Shown here piece after piece: positions 34,985 through 44,373 of a stretch of 64,000 nucleotides of DNA. The stretch spans positions 47,031-111,030 of the forward strand of contig NZ_VUNS01000019.1 of NCBI RefSeq assembly GCF_009695545.1, given 5' to 3'. Source of the stretch: Victivallis lenta (GTDB taxonomy: Bacteria > Verrucomicrobiota > Lentisphaeria > Victivallales > Victivallaceae). Under the pieces are notes generated by a model. It worked only from the letters and a program-made list of their open reading frames with translations, was not told the origin of the DNA and ran no database searches. The position numbers and the translations under genes were made by a program. Position 1 is the stretch's first letter, and every line of letters starts with the position of its first letter.

Positions 34985-35671
34985 TCAGCCGTGCTCCAGC
35001 AGGTGAATCATCGCCTCGCCCACGGCTGCGGCGGAATCCGGATTCTGCCCGGTCACGAGGTTGCCGTCGACGACGATGTGCGAAAGCCACGGTTCGCGGC
35101 TCAGGTAATGGGCTCCCGCGCTCTTCAGGCGGTCCTCCAGCCGAAAGCGGACGGAAGAAGAATCCTCCGGATTCGCATCCTCTTCCGCGTTCGAGAGTCC
35201 GGTCACGCCGCGCCGGAACACGAGCGGATGCCCGTCGCAGCGGGTTCCCCCGAGCAGCGCAGCAGGGCCGTAGGAGACGGCGCCGACCACCTTCCCGGAG
35301 TCGAGCATGCGGCCGAGCAGCCGCGTGTTGCCGGGGTCGGCCGCGAGCCGTTCCCCGGGACAGCAGCGGCCGCCCGGGTAGAACACCGCGTCGAACTGCC
35401 AGTCCGCAACCGATTCGAGCGGGAAAAGCCGCGCCAGCGCCGGGTCGAAACCGTCCTTCCAGCACTCCTGCAGATACTCCGGCGCGTTTCCGCGCAGAAG
35501 TTCGAGATCCAACGTCCTGCCGGCGCAGTGCGGGGCTGCCACGAAAACCGCATAGCCGGCCTTGCGGAACAGGTAATACGGAATCGTGAATTCGTCCAGC
35601 CCTCCGCCGTTCACGCAGCGGCGGCAGGTCTCTTTGTCGAGCGACGCGAGAATGATCAGTACCTGCTTCAT
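34985..35671 (-). CDS. DJ-1/PfpI superfamily (Hsp31-like) protein lacking the usual nucleophile
   Basis: The product has 228 residues and the class I glutamine-amidotransferase-like fold of Hsp31-type glyoxalase/chaperones: FDAVFYPGG, SGKVVGAVSYGPAALL, TGLSNAEEDA, LEDRLKSAGAHY and VVDGNLVTGQNP. The nucleophile elbow, normally CHGP, reads S133-Y134-G-P, so both the catalytic Cys and the neighbouring His are replaced, while the Glu in LDEFTIPYY is kept. It is therefore probably not an active glyoxalase or deglycase. The start at 35671 has GGGAGG 6 bases upstream. It lies downstream of mgtA on the same strand. Confidence 0.85.
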   Translation of the reverse strand: MKQVLIILASLDKETCRRCVNGGGLDEFTIPYYLFRKAGYAVFVAAPHCAGRTLDLELLRGNAPEYLQECWKDGFDPALARLFPLESVADWQFDAVFYPGGRCCPGERLAADPGNTRLLGRMLDSGKVVGAVSYGPAALLGGTRCDGHPLVFRRGVTGLSNAEEDANPEDSSSVRFRLEDRLKSAGAHYLSREPWLSHIVVDGNLVTGQNPDSAAAVGEAMIHLLEHG

Positions 35672-35815
35672 GTCGAACCTCCCAAAAGCGACCGCTGCGC
35701 CGGAATGTCCTTTTTTTCCGGCGCATTGCAACTCCACTCTTCACTTATTCATTATACCTGTTATTTCCGAAAAAGCAAGTGCGGATTCGATTTCCGGGAT
35801 GCATATCCGTCTCTT

Positions 35816-38506
35816 TCACAACAGCTCTCCGTACCGCCGGATGTAGCGCCGCTTCATGAACTGAGTCAATGCCATGTAGAGAATCAGCGTCAGCGCCAGA
35901 TAACCGAAGTAGATGCCGGGGAGCGGAGCCAGCCCGATCCGTTCCCCGAACCCGGTAAACGGCAGCGCGGTCGCCAGAGCGATCCCGGCGCCCGAGAGCA
36001 CGAACACCGGAAAGGAAGCCCGGCTCTGCAGGAACGGGAGCTTCGGCGTGCGGATCAGATGAATCACCAGCGACTGCGACCACATCGATTCGATGAACCA
36101 GCCGGCCTGGAACACGGCCTCGTAGTATTCGCGCAGCTCTTCGCTGCCGAGCTGGTGATACAGCAGCCCGCCGCACACGGCCGGACAGATGACGTAGAAC
36201 ATCAAAAGATAGGTCGTGATGTCGAACACCGAGCTCGACGGTCCGATCCGCAGCATGAAGCCGGCCACCGACGATGCATCCCAGGTGCGCGGCTTCTTCA
36301 GGTAGTCCGCATCGACGTTGTCCCACGGAATCGCCGTGCACGAGATGTCGTAGATCAGATTAAGCAGCAGGAGCTGCATGCTCAGCATCGGCAGGAACGG
36401 CAGAAATGCGCTGGCGATCAGCACCGAAAACATGTTGCCGAAATTCGAACTCGCGGTCATCTTGATGTACTTGATCATGTTCGCGTAGGTCCGCCGCCCT
36501 TCAAGGATGCCGCTTTCAAGCACCATCAGGTCCTTTTCGAGCAGGATGATGTCGGCCGATTCGCGCGCGATGTCGACCGCGGTATCCACCGAAATCCCGA
36601 CATCGGCGGCCTTCATCGCGGCTGCGTCGTTGATGCCGTCTCCGAGAAAGCCGACGGTGTGGCCGTTGCGGCGCAGCACTTCGACGATCCGTGCTTTCTG
36701 CTGCGGCGAGAGCTTCGCGAACACATTCGTCTTTTCGACGGCAGCGGCAAGTTCGCCGTCATCCATATGCTCGATCTCGCTGCCGAGCAGCAGGCGGTCG
36801 ATGCCGAACTTGACCTGGCGGCAGATGCAGCGGGTCACACGGTCGTTGTCGCCGGTCAGCACCTTGGCCGCCACACCGTGTTCGCCGAGCACCCGGATCG
36901 CTTCCTCGGTCGTGCTTTTCGGCGGGTCGAGAAAGGCGAGATAACCGATCAGCACCATATCCGCTTCGTCCCGGACCGAAAACGCGCCGACCGGAGACGG
37001 GCTGTTCTTCTGCGCCACGGCGATCACCCGCATGCCGTTGTCGTTGAAGCGTTCGACCGTGCGCAGGATTTCGGCTGCGATTTCGTCTGTCAGCGGCTCC
37101 ACGCGGCCCCGGTACTCGACATGGGACGATACGGCAAGCATCTCCTCGACCGCGCCTTTGGTGATCATCTGCGTTTTTCCGCTGCTGCGGTCGGCGACCA
37201 CGACACTCATGCGGCGGCGTTCGAAATCGAACGGAATCTCATCGACCTTCTCGCAGGATTCGATGAGCGAATCAATGCCGTCCGGCCACATCTCCCGGCT
37301 CTTTTCGATGATCGCGACATCCATGAGATTGCGCAGACCGGTCTGGTGAAAGCTGTTGAGGAAGGCATGGCGCAGCACTCGCAGGTCCTCGTTGCCGTGG
37401 ATGTCCATATGGATTTCAAGCACGACCTTATCCTGCGTCAGCGTTCCGGTCTTGTCGGTGCAGAGGATATCCATCGCACCGAAATTCTGGATCGAGTTCA
37501 GATTCTTGATGATGCACTTCCTCTTCGACATCGCGACCGCGCCTTTTGCAAGGCAGGTCGTCACGATCATCGGCAGCATCTCCGGCGTCAGGCCGACCGC
37601 GATCGAAACGGCGAACAGAAACGCCCCCTGCCAGTTCCCTTTGGTGAAGCCGTTCAGGAAGAGCACGACCGGCACCATGACCAGCATGAAACGGATCAGC
37701 ACCCAGGAAACCGAGTTGACCCCCTTCTCGAAACCGGTCGCCGGCCTCGGGGCGTCGAGCGAACCGGCCATGCCGCCGAGCACGGTGTCGTCGCCGACCG
37801 CGAGAACGACGGCGACGGCGGTGCCGGAGACGATATTGCTGCCGAAGAAGGCCAGCGCCGGATTCTCCAGCAGGGTTTCGCAGGACGAAGCCGCGGCGGA
37901 TTTCTCCAGCGGTTCGCTCTCGCCGGTCAGGGCGGCCTGGCTGATGAAGAGATCCTTCGAGCGGAGGATGCGGACATCGGCCGGAACCATGTCGCCGGCG
38001 GCGAGATGGACGATGTCGCCGACCGCGAGCTCCTCAAGCGGAAGCTCGGCTTTTCCCGCCGGATCGCGTTCAACGGCGGCGGTGGTACGGACCATCTCGC
38101 TCAGCCGGGCGGCGGCATTGCCGGAACGGGTCTCCTGAATAAAGCGCAGGAACCCGCTCACGAACACCATGGTCAGCACGATTCCGACGGTCATGGCGTC
38201 TTTCTCTTCCGGCACGGCGAACCAGACGTCGGTCACGAATGAGACCGCCGCAAGCGCGAACAAAATCAGGGTGAACGGGTTGATGAACGCTTCGGCAAGC
38301 CGCGAAAGAAACGGTGCTTCCCCGTGGCGGGTGATCTGGTTTTCGCCGTATTCGCGGCGCATGCGGCGGAGCGTATCCTCCTGCAGTCCCCTGACGGAAA
38401 ACTCCGGCAGCACCGATTCCGCGCCGTTTCGTGCGGCGCCCAGCAGCCGTTCCCGGACCAGTTTTCTCCTGCGTTCGAGTTCGGCGGTAAAAACTTTCTT
38501 CTTCAT
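35816..38506 (-). CDS. mgtA: Magnesium-transporting P-type ATPase (MgtA/MgtB family)
   Basis: An 896-residue type IIIB P-type ATPase that imports Mg2+ at the cytoplasmic membrane. The phosphorylation motif DKTGTLT starts at D351. Other landmarks are the actuator TGESEPLEK, the hinge [20 protein letters not shown] and ten membrane helices in the usual distribution. I chose ATG 38506, which has GGAG 9 bases upstream; a TTG two codons earlier is too close to that site. The gene is preceded by a Mg2+ riboswitch and terminator, so it should be expressed under magnesium shortage. Confidence 0.96.
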   Translation of the reverse strand: MKKKVFTAELERRRKLVRERLLGAARNGAESVLPEFSVRGLQEDTLRRMRREYGENQITRHGEAPFLSRLAEAFINPFTLILFALAAVSFVTDVWFAVPEEKDAMTVGIVLTMVFVSGFLRFIQETRSGNAAARLSEMVRTTAAVERDPAGKAELPLEELAVGDIVHLAAGDMVPADVRILRSKDLFISQAALTGESEPLEKSAAASSCETLLENPALAFFGSNIVSGTAVAVVLAVGDDTVLGGMAGSLDAPRPATGFEKGVNSVSWVLIRFMLVMVPVVLFLNGFTKGNWQGAFLFAVSIAVGLTPEMLPMIVTTCLAKGAVAMSKRKCIIKNLNSIQNFGAMDILCTDKTGTLTQDKVVLEIHMDIHGNEDLRVLRHAFLNSFHQTGLRNLMDVAIIEKSREMWPDGIDSLIESCEKVDEIPFDFERRRMSVVVADRSSGKTQMITKGAVEEMLAVSSHVEYRGRVEPLTDEIAAEILRTVERFNDNGMRVIAVAQKNSPSPVGAFSVRDEADMVLIGYLAFLDPPKSTTEEAIRVLGEHGVAAKVLTGDNDRVTRCICRQVKFGIDRLLLGSEIEHMDDGELAAAVEKTNVFAKLSPQQKARIVEVLRRNGHTVGFLGDGINDAAAMKAADVGISVDTAVDIARESADIILLEKDLMVLESGILEGRRTYANMIKYIKMTASSNFGNMFSVLIASAFLPFLPMLSMQLLLLNLIYDISCTAIPWDNVDADYLKKPRTWDASSVAGFMLRIGPSSSVFDITTYLLMFYVICPAVCGGLLYHQLGSEELREYYEAVFQAGWFIESMWSQSLVIHLIRTPKLPFLQSRASFPVFVLSGAGIALATALPFTGFGERIGLAPLPGIYFGYLALTLILYMALTQFMKRRYIRRYGELL

Positions 38507-38705
38507 GCTCAAAATCTCCAGTTTGCGTCAGTGTGCAAAGGGGAGGAGCCGGGGACGGAATCACTTCCGGCGCCGCGAAGAATGCGGACAGCCGGAAGCG
38601 CCTCGTCCCGGAGGCTCCACGTTTCGTTTGCTTCCTTCGTCCATTTTTTCACCTCTGGTTGGTTTGCGCCCGCTCCGGTTTCCGGCGGAACGGCATTCCG
38701 GGCAT

Positions 38706-38732
38706 AAAAAAACCGCCGTGTGCGGACGGCGG
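38706..38732 (-). terminator. Intrinsic terminator of the M-box expression platform
   Basis: Read on the minus strand, CCGCCGT - CCGCAC - ACGGCGG (7 bp GC-rich stem) is followed by seven T residues. It lies between the riboswitch aptamer and the mgtA start. Confidence 0.9.
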
Positions 38733-38774
38733 CGGATGCATAACTCTCGAGTTCGTTCCTGCGGCTCTTTCTTT

Positions 38775-38933
38775 TCGAACCGCCCACCGTCCAAGCTTCG
38801 GCATCGGAGGGCGATGAAATTACATTAGTCCACACCTTGGTTTCGATGTGGACTGCTGACCGGCTTGCAGTGTCTCCACTGCTTCGCGGCAGTAACCCGT
38901 ATCCCTCCGATAGCTTCGCCTACCGGAAAACTG
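38775..38933 (-). ncRNA. M-box (ykoK leader) magnesium riboswitch
   Basis: Read on the minus strand, the leader contains the conserved M-box series GTAGGCGAAGC, GGGATACG, TACTGCC, GGAGACACTGCAAGCCGGTCA (compare the classical GAGACGCCAAUGGGUCA) and, at the 3' side, GCCGAAGCT. A 9 bp helix, ATCGGAGGG with CCCTCCGAT (38903-38911 and 38803-38811), closes the core, as in known M-boxes. It lies just after a strong promoter and before a terminator and mgtA. Known M-boxes fold on Mg2+ and stop transcription. Exact ends are approximate. Confidence 0.85.
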
Positions 38934-38939
38934 TTTCTC

Positions 38940-38968
38940 AGTATAACACGAAACAGCGGATGTTTCAA
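38940..38968 (-). promoter_or_regulatory. Promoter of the M-box/mgtA transcript
   Basis: On the minus strand TTGAAA (38968-38963), a 17-base spacer and TATACT (38945-38940). The -35 box overlaps the stop codon of the HEAT-repeat gene upstream. Confidence 0.8.
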
Positions 38969-39801
38969 GTCCTTTTCGAAATTTTCCCGGGTTTTAAGCA
39001 GCAATGGAGCATTCGGCGAATGTATTGATGAGCGAATGTTCCTTTCGGAAAATTGCGATTGGTCAAAGACTGAAGAATCGGCAGGAAAGCCGGTGAGGCG
39101 AGAAGTTCAACTGCTTCGGAGATATAGTTGAATTCCATTTCTCCATCGCTTCTGGAGAGTTCGGCGATCAGTGCACTTTCCGTGCCCGCTACATGACGGC
39201 GTGCAAGGGAAAGCAGCGCCTGACCGCGCATGACCGGGAGCTTCGATTGTGTCAACTTCCACAATGTCTCATGCAGTTCCGGATAATCGGTTGTACAGCT
39301 GGAGAGGTTGAAGAGCGCCCAGTCGCAAACATCGATTTCAGTATCCTGCGAGAGTTCTGCCAGCACCTCCGCCTCGTCCCGGTTTTCGCCCGGCAGTCCC
39401 CAGGCGACGACATGCCGGATTGCCGGATTCGGATGGCGGGAATAGATCATAAGCTTCCGGAATCCCGCCGGAATCCCCTGCCAGCTCAAGGCTCGGAGCA
39501 GCACTTCGAGCTCTTCATCGTCCGCAGCCTCATCGATCGCCGGCAGCAGCAAAGCGACCGTTTCGGCCGGCAAGCTTCTTCGCTCACTCCTCCGTCGCTG
39601 CAATTGGGAGAGGATTTGCGCCCCGCAGATGCGGTTCAGGCGCACCCCGCTCTCCAGGTATTTTTTTCCAATTTCAAATTCATGCCGGCCGCCGCGTTCG
39701 TGAAGAATGGAAAGCGGCTTCCACGGATTCAAATTGCTCCGCTCTATTTGAATCCGGCACTGTACTGCGATTCTTTCGCTCGACATCGCTTTCCAATTCA
39801 T
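38965..39801 (-). CDS. HEAT-repeat domain protein
   Basis: Around 278 residues of all-helical repeats, with the segments LHERGGRHEFEIGKKYLESGVRLNRICGAQIL, NPAIRHVVAWGLPG, DWALFNLSS and MRGQALLSLARR typical of a bacterial HEAT-repeat family with unknown partners. The start is unclear: ATG 39801 or 39786, or TTG 39822, and none has a strong ribosome-binding site. It follows the lipoprotein operon by 22 bases but is less GC-rich in places than its neighbours. Its stop lies within the mgtA promoter. Confidence 0.7.
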   Translation of the reverse strand: MNWKAMSSERIAVQCRIQIERSNLNPWKPLSILHERGGRHEFEIGKKYLESGVRLNRICGAQILSQLQRRRSERRSLPAETVALLLPAIDEAADDEELEVLLRALSWQGIPAGFRKLMIYSRHPNPAIRHVVAWGLPGENRDEAEVLAELSQDTEIDVCDWALFNLSSCTTDYPELHETLWKLTQSKLPVMRGQALLSLARRHVAGTESALIAELSRSDGEMEFNYISEAVELLASPAFLPILQSLTNRNFPKGTFAHQYIRRMLHCCLKPGKISKRT

Positions 39802-39823
39802 CTGCGATTTCCCGGCGAGCAAT

Positions 39824-40579
39824 TTAACGGGAGCGTTGAAGTTCCGGCAGCCTGGGCGCGAGGTCGCTCAGCGCGAGATTCAGCGCCTGCCGCATGAGGT
39901 CCGCGTAGAGGCTGACGTCTTTGCCGATCCGCGCATAGATCCAGTGGACGATGTAATCCTCGCCGTCGTAATCGTAGCGCCAGACGATTCTGCCGGTTGC
40001 GCGCTCAACCAGCTCGAAGCTGACGCCGAGCGCGTTGCGCGACACACCTTCAGGCGCGCCGACCGCCCAGAGCGCCGGGGAGAGAAAGTAACTGATGCAG
40101 TAGGTCAGCATCGCACCCGAATAGAACGTATTGTTGACGCTCCCGCGCCAGAGGTACTCCGCGTCGGTCCGGCCGGCCGAATCGGCCAGTTCCACGCGGC
40201 CGAAAAGGCGGGACGCCTTCAAGCTCAGCACCGAAGCCTCCGCCAGATCCAGCGACGGATTGAAGTGGAACCGCCCGAGCGACACGAAGTCGTCGCTGCG
40301 TTCCGGGAACGGCTTCTTCACGTAGCCGTACGGCATCAGCGGCAGAAGTCCGAGGTAGAACGATCCGCTGTCCGCCGCCGGCGCAAGCTGCTGCAGGCTC
40401 TTACGGCTCCGCTGATCGAGGAACGGCAGCACGGCGATGCTTTTCGCCTCCGGCGGCCCTGCGAAACTGACCATCGGCTCCGCGGCGGCGCTGTAATCGA
40501 AGGTCGCCACATTCGTGCACCCGGCCAGCAGCAGGAAACCGGCCGCCAGCAGAGCGCTCTGCAACAGAAGTTTTTTCAT
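39824..40579 (-). CDS. Lipoprotein of unknown function (last gene of the lipoprotein operon)
   Basis: The product has 251 residues. It begins with a lipoprotein signal peptide ending LLLAG-C (lipid-modified Cys21). The mature part starts with a stretch on the pattern SIAVLPFLDQRS, like the opening beta strand of CsgG/LpoB-like domains, and ends with a strand-helix unit (DYDGEDYIVHWIYARIGKDVSLYADLMRQAL). I do not recognise a family. It is co-directional with the LpoB-like gene, 33 bases after it. Confidence 0.75.
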   Translation of the reverse strand: MKKLLLQSALLAAGFLLLAGCTNVATFDYSAAAEPMVSFAGPPEAKSIAVLPFLDQRSRKSLQQLAPAADSGSFYLGLLPLMPYGYVKKPFPERSDDFVSLGRFHFNPSLDLAEASVLSLKASRLFGRVELADSAGRTDAEYLWRGSVNNTFYSGAMLTYCISYFLSPALWAVGAPEGVSRNALGVSFELVERATGRIVWRYDYDGEDYIVHWIYARIGKDVSLYADLMRQALNLALSDLAPRLPELQRSR

Positions 40580-40612
40580 GATTTCTCCCCTTTCCCGGCC
40601 CGCCCCGGATGA

Positions 40613-41260
40613 TTACCAGCCGAAGCTGCCCTTGATTTTCTTCGTGCCGAACGGCTTGTTATAGGTCCAGATCACTTTGCCGGTGTCGATGTCGGCCAGC
40701 TTCAGATTGAAGGAGTAGACCTGCACCTTTTCGCCGTCGGTGTCGACGCGGTTCCAGAGGATGCCGCCTTCGAGACTGAGCCGGGGCGCTTCCAGCCGTC
40801 CTTTTTTGGCGACGGTGCTCTGGTTGAAGTTGTCGTCCTTACGCAGGTCGCGCGCCTCGGAAAAGGTCGCCGAGGCATCGCGGCCGGTCGCCAGCGTGAC
40901 TTCGACCTTCCCGGAATTCAGCAGCGCGGTGCAGAGTTCGTCGGTCACCAGCCCCATCTGCAGATTCGGATCGTCGGTTTTGTTCTGCAGGTGTCCGACC
41001 TGCATGAGCGGCACGGCGAGCGTGTCGCCCTTCTCCCGCCGGTACTGGGCGAGAAAGCGGTCGAAACTCGGGCTGGCCATCGCGTTCTCGGCCGCCGCCC
41101 GCGCGGCCATGAAGCATTCGGCCTGCGACACCGTGCCGAGCGCCCGGGCCGTGTTCGCGCCGGGATCGGTCGGGTCGAAGGTCGTGGTTTTCGTCGAAGA
41201 ACAGCCGGCAGCGAGACCGGCGGCAACGAGACCGGCGGCAAACAGCATGATTGTTTTCAT
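40613..41260 (-). CDS. LpoB-like penicillin-binding-protein activator lipoprotein
   Basis: Reads as a 215-residue lipoprotein with its lipid anchor at Cys20 (GLAAGC). The domain LMQVGHLQNKTDDPNLQMGLVTDELCTALLNSGKV through LKLADIDTGKVIWTYNKPFG matches the LpoB family, which activates the transglycosylase/transpeptidase PBP1b from the outer membrane in enterobacteria. GGAG is 10 bases before the ATG. The presence of a YcfL-like gene just upstream mirrors the E. coli order ycfL-lpoB. Confidence 0.85.
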   Translation of the reverse strand: MKTIMLFAAGLVAAGLAAGCSSTKTTTFDPTDPGANTARALGTVSQAECFMAARAAAENAMASPSFDRFLAQYRREKGDTLAVPLMQVGHLQNKTDDPNLQMGLVTDELCTALLNSGKVEVTLATGRDASATFSEARDLRKDDNFNQSTVAKKGRLEAPRLSLEGGILWNRVDTDGEKVQVYSFNLKLADIDTGKVIWTYNKPFGTKKIKGSFGW

Positions 41261-41274
41261 CGGTATTTTTCTCC

Positions 41275-41406
41275 TTATTGGGCGGGATGATCTTCCGTAT
41301 ATTCATCCCAGTTGTACACTTCAGTTTTCGTTTCGGGGCCGCTGCAGCCGCAGAGAACGGCACCCGTCACCACGGCAGCGGCGGCCGCCAGCAGCAGCGC
41401 GCGCAT
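41275..41406 (-). CDS. Small lipoprotein (43 residues)
   Basis: A short gene read as MRALLLAAAAAVVTGAVLCGC, with a lipobox whose likely lipidated residue is Cys21, then a 22-residue acidic tail ending DEYTEDHPAQ. It begins 1 base after the stop of the YcfL-like gene and ends 14 bases before the LpoB-like gene, so it is embedded in the operon. A signal peptide with lipobox in the right frame and spacing is the only support, and I do not recognise a family. Confidence 0.65.
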   Translation of the reverse strand: MRALLLAAAAAVVTGAVLCGCSGPETKTEVYNWDEYTEDHPAQ

Positions 41407-41407
41407 G

Positions 41408-41866
41408 TTATTCCGCCTCCTTCAGGCTGATGGAGAAGTCCTTGCAATCGCGGCTCGGAGCGATTGACTGGATCTGAACCTCTTCGCCCGGAATGACGGT
41501 CATCTCCTTCCAGGTCGAGACAATCGAATCGACCGCCATGCCGTCCTTGTCGAACCAGGTGAAGCGATACTGGATTCTGTACGGATTTTCTCCGGTCAGG
41601 CCGCTCCACATCTGCGAGAAGAAGCCGACGCGCACGTTGACCGCCGTAATCTGGACCCGCAGCAGGCCGTCCGGCGTCGTCGCCGTATTGATCCCGGTCA
41701 GTTGCAGGCGGTCGGCCAGAAAGCCGTCGGTCACGAACCGCTTGTCGTTGACGACGTTCGGCGTCATGGTTTTGTCGGCGTTCTCGACCCGGTTCACGGT
41801 GTTCTGGCACCCGGTTCCGGCGAGCAGCAAGCCGCCAGACAACAGAGACAACCACAATTTTTTCAT
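41408..41866 (-). CDS. YcfL-like (DUF1425) lipoprotein
   Basis: The protein, 152 residues, has a lipobox at LLAGTGC (Cys20). The mature part forms a single beta-sandwich domain: RLQLTGINTATTPDGLLRVQITAVN, QYRFTWFDKDGM and TWKEMTVIPGEEVQIQSIAP, matching the YcfL/DUF1425 fold. Function unknown; in enterobacteria ycfL neighbours lpoB, as here. Good ribosome-binding site AAGGAG upstream. Confidence 0.8.
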   Translation of the reverse strand: MKKLWLSLLSGGLLLAGTGCQNTVNRVENADKTMTPNVVNDKRFVTDGFLADRLQLTGINTATTPDGLLRVQITAVNVRVGFFSQMWSGLTGENPYRIQYRFTWFDKDGMAVDSIVSTWKEMTVIPGEEVQIQSIAPSRDCKDFSISLKEAE

Positions 41867-41884
41867 ATCGGACTCCTTCTTGTC

Positions 41885-43351
41885 TTATTGAGGCAACCCC
41901 AGCACCTGCACGCGAAGCTCTCCGGCGGCAGGGGCGTTGACGTAAACAATGGCGGAACGGTCCGCCTCCGGAATGACCACGCTTCTCTCTCCGCTCTTCC
42001 GGCCGTCCGGTTCAAGCACGACGGTCCGGTTCTCCGGCATCGGCAGAATGCAGAACTGAAACTCTTTCGGCAGAATCTCCCAGCTCCGGGTGTCGGCCGT
42101 GTTGAATGCCGCGCGGTAGACCATCGAGGCCAGCAGAACCGCCGCTCCGGCCGCTTCATTCTCCCGGCCGACCGCCCAGGCGCCCGCATAGCCGGCACCC
42201 TCCTTGATCGCGGTCGAAAGGACGATCCGCGTGATCATGCCGGGCAGCCGCTCGTCGTACTCCTGCGCGAGAATCGCGTCCATGTCGGCCAGAAGCCGGG
42301 TTTCGCCGCTCTGACCGCCGGCGATGACCTTCAGAAAGCGGTACGGCGCCGGATAATATTCGCAGACCGGATAAGCGGTCATGACCGGGTAATAAATCGC
42401 CACCTGCCGGAACGCCGCGCTGCGCCCGTTCGCAAAGAGCACATACACGCAGTCGCGGTCAAGCGGAAAATCGAACGGCCTGACCTCTTTGAGGTCCTCC
42501 GGCACTTTCTGTTTCGTCCGGTCGAGAATCGTCACATACAGCTGCCGCACCAGCGGATTCGACGGCAGCGCCTCGTAAAGCCGCGCCCAGTCGATGCGCG
42601 CATTGTCCGCATCCCCTTCCAGCAGCGAACCGAGCCCGGACAGGAACAGCGCAGCCGGATTCAGGAAGTTTCCGTAGCCGCGATGCGCGATTTTCCGTGT
42701 TTCGGCCAGCGCCGCGTTGAATTCCGCACTGTCGCTCCGGCCTGCCACGGCGGCACCTCCTCCCCTGACGCTGGAGGCGGCGCCGGGATTGCGCTTCTTC
42801 GCCTCGGCCAGCGATTTTTCCTCCTCCTCGAAGAACTTCCGGTACTTCTCGTGGACCTCCTTCTGAGCGGTGCGGAGCCGCCGGAGCTGAGCGAAAAACG
42901 ACTCCGGCCTCCCCTCGCCGAGATAGGCCAGCGATTTGAAGATCGAGAGCGCGATGCGGTCCCGGCCGAAGCCGCGATACGGCAGCGCATTCAAATTGGT
43001 CAACAGCGCGCCGCCCTCCCCGCCCGCATCGCGCACACTGACGGTCGGCCGGTCGTCGTAATCGGCGATCAGCGCCTCGGCCCGCTCGAATTCGTTGACG
43101 CTGCGCCGGTAGTCGCCGATATTGAAAAAGAAGGCTCCGGCTTCCAGCCGCCACATGAGCTCGTCGCCGGTGTTGAGGGCAGACTTGAGCTTTTCCGAAA
43201 GACGCAGCTCGACCCGGGCGTCCTTTCCGGCGAGATACTCGGCCATCAGCGGCTCTTTCTGCAGATGCGAGTTCGTGATGCTCGAGCAGCCGGTGAACAG
43301 CAGCACTCCCACGGCCGCCGCCGCAAACCGGAACCTGGTCAGAACCTTCAC
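41885..43351 (-). CDS. Large lipoprotein with helical repeats (COG3014-like)
   Basis: A 488-residue lipoprotein (GTG start at 43351 with GGGAGG upstream, lipid anchor Cys22 in LLFTGC). The mature N-terminal half is helical and TPR-like (ALNTGDELMWRLEAGAFFFNIGDYRRSVNEFERAEAL; KLKSALNTGD), with a charged coiled region EKYRKFFEEEEKSLAEAKKRN near residue 170-190, and the C-terminal half is beta-rich with PLDRDCVYVLFANGRSAAF. The layout resembles COG3014 proteins, which are often found with YcfL and LpoB genes. Function unknown. Confidence 0.75.
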   Translation of the reverse strand: MKVLTRFRFAAAAVGVLLFTGCSSITNSHLQKEPLMAEYLAGKDARVELRLSEKLKSALNTGDELMWRLEAGAFFFNIGDYRRSVNEFERAEALIADYDDRPTVSVRDAGGEGGALLTNLNALPYRGFGRDRIALSIFKSLAYLGEGRPESFFAQLRRLRTAQKEVHEKYRKFFEEEEKSLAEAKKRNPGAASSVRGGGAAVAGRSDSAEFNAALAETRKIAHRGYGNFLNPAALFLSGLGSLLEGDADNARIDWARLYEALPSNPLVRQLYVTILDRTKQKVPEDLKEVRPFDFPLDRDCVYVLFANGRSAAFRQVAIYYPVMTAYPVCEYYPAPYRFLKVIAGGQSGETRLLADMDAILAQEYDERLPGMITRIVLSTAIKEGAGYAGAWAVGRENEAAGAAVLLASMVYRAAFNTADTRSWEILPKEFQFCILPMPENRTVVLEPDGRKSGERSVVIPEADRSAIVYVNAPAAGELRVQVLGLPQ

Positions 43352-43370
43352 CCGAGCCTCCCCGCGAATT

Positions 43371-44369
43371 CTATCGGCCGATCGCCCGGAACACGTTTTC
43401 GCCGATGGCCGGAATCAGCTGTTCGACGGCGTACTTGCCGTAATCCTCGGCGGTCCAGTCGTCGGTGTCCTCCTTCGCTTCAACATCGTCGAAATCGATC
43501 TTCTGACGGAACGGAATAACGGCGACGACCTCCCCGGTTCCGGTCGATAGAATCCGGATTTCGCCGTCAAGATTGCAGATCCGGCGCTCGACGGTCCGCT
43601 TGGAGGCCGCGATGTACTCCCGCTTCACCGTAACCGAAAAACGCGTGATTTCGGGACGGATCAGACTGTCGACCCGAAGCAGCTCGCCGATCCGGGCGAA
43701 GAGCGCCGGCTCGGCCGCATCGAGGCTGCCGATTCCGTTTTTACGCAGAATCGAGTCGACCGTCTTCAGATTCTGCAGCCGCATCCCTTTTCCCAGCAGG
43801 AAGCTTTCGAGCCCCGAGCTGAAACTGGCCGACAGGTAATCGGGAGGATTCTTCGCAGTGATGACCGGGTGCAGCATGGCGTAGATTCCGCGCTTCTTCG
43901 CCTCGGTGCCGAGCCCGATTTCGCGCAGGAGCCCGGGCAGCCTGTCCGCCAGCTCCTCAAGCGTGCCGACCGTATCCGTCACCTTCCGGTCCGGCAGGAC
44001 ATCCCCGGTGGAGGCGTCGATCAGCGAAAGCGAGAGATTCAGCCTCCTGCCGAATTTCCCGATGGTCGAAACGAGGATATATTTGACGGTCCTGATTTCG
44101 CCGAGCTTCGCCTTCTGCTTCGCGTTCAGCTCGGCCAGTCCGGAGTTGTCGGTGAAACCGATTTCGGCCAGCATCTGTTTCAGCGCCGAACGCGAAACAA
44201 GCTCGTAACCGCCGTCGACCGAACTCTCCAGCATGCCCCAGAAAGTTTCGATCTCCTGCGGAGTCACGCCGCCCTTCGCGGCCGGTTCGGCGATGGCGAT
44301 CCGGTCGGCGGAAAAAAGAGCGCCGAACAACATGCAGACGGCGGCAATCGCCGGAATTTTCCTGATCAT
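43371..44369 (-). CDS. Exported CsgG/LpoB-like protein
   Basis: A 332-residue protein with a signal peptide ending near residue 28 (SADRIAIAE); there is no lipobox. Two consecutive copies of an alpha/beta unit are suggested: GYELVSRSALKQMLAEIGF ... GEIRTVKYILVSTIGKFGRRLNLSLSLIDASTGDVL, and QNLKTVDSILRKNGIGS ... LLRVDSLIRPEITRFSV ... EIRILSTGTGEVV. Such repeats of sensing-strand plus helix occur in CsgG-like and LpoB-like periplasmic proteins. It precedes the COG3014-like gene by 19 bases. Confidence 0.75.
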   Translation of the reverse strand: MIRKIPAIAAVCMLFGALFSADRIAIAEPAAKGGVTPQEIETFWGMLESSVDGGYELVSRSALKQMLAEIGFTDNSGLAELNAKQKAKLGEIRTVKYILVSTIGKFGRRLNLSLSLIDASTGDVLPDRKVTDTVGTLEELADRLPGLLREIGLGTEAKKRGIYAMLHPVITAKNPPDYLSASFSSGLESFLLGKGMRLQNLKTVDSILRKNGIGSLDAAEPALFARIGELLRVDSLIRPEITRFSVTVKREYIAASKRTVERRICNLDGEIRILSTGTGEVVAVIPFRQKIDFDDVEAKEDTDDWTAEDYGKYAVEQLIPAIGENVFRAIGR

Positions 44370-44373
44370 TCTG

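Noticed and set aside
32043..35006. A very long open frame (987 codons) on the plus strand opposite araB and the secreted protein gene
   Set aside because: It is a by-product of GC-rich codons on the other strand; it has no family features, is rich in Arg, Pro and Gly, and runs across several genes that are certain.
34886..38242. Open frame of 1118 codons on the plus strand opposite the Hsp31-like gene and mgtA
   Set aside because: Antisense to two well-supported genes and without recognisable protein features.
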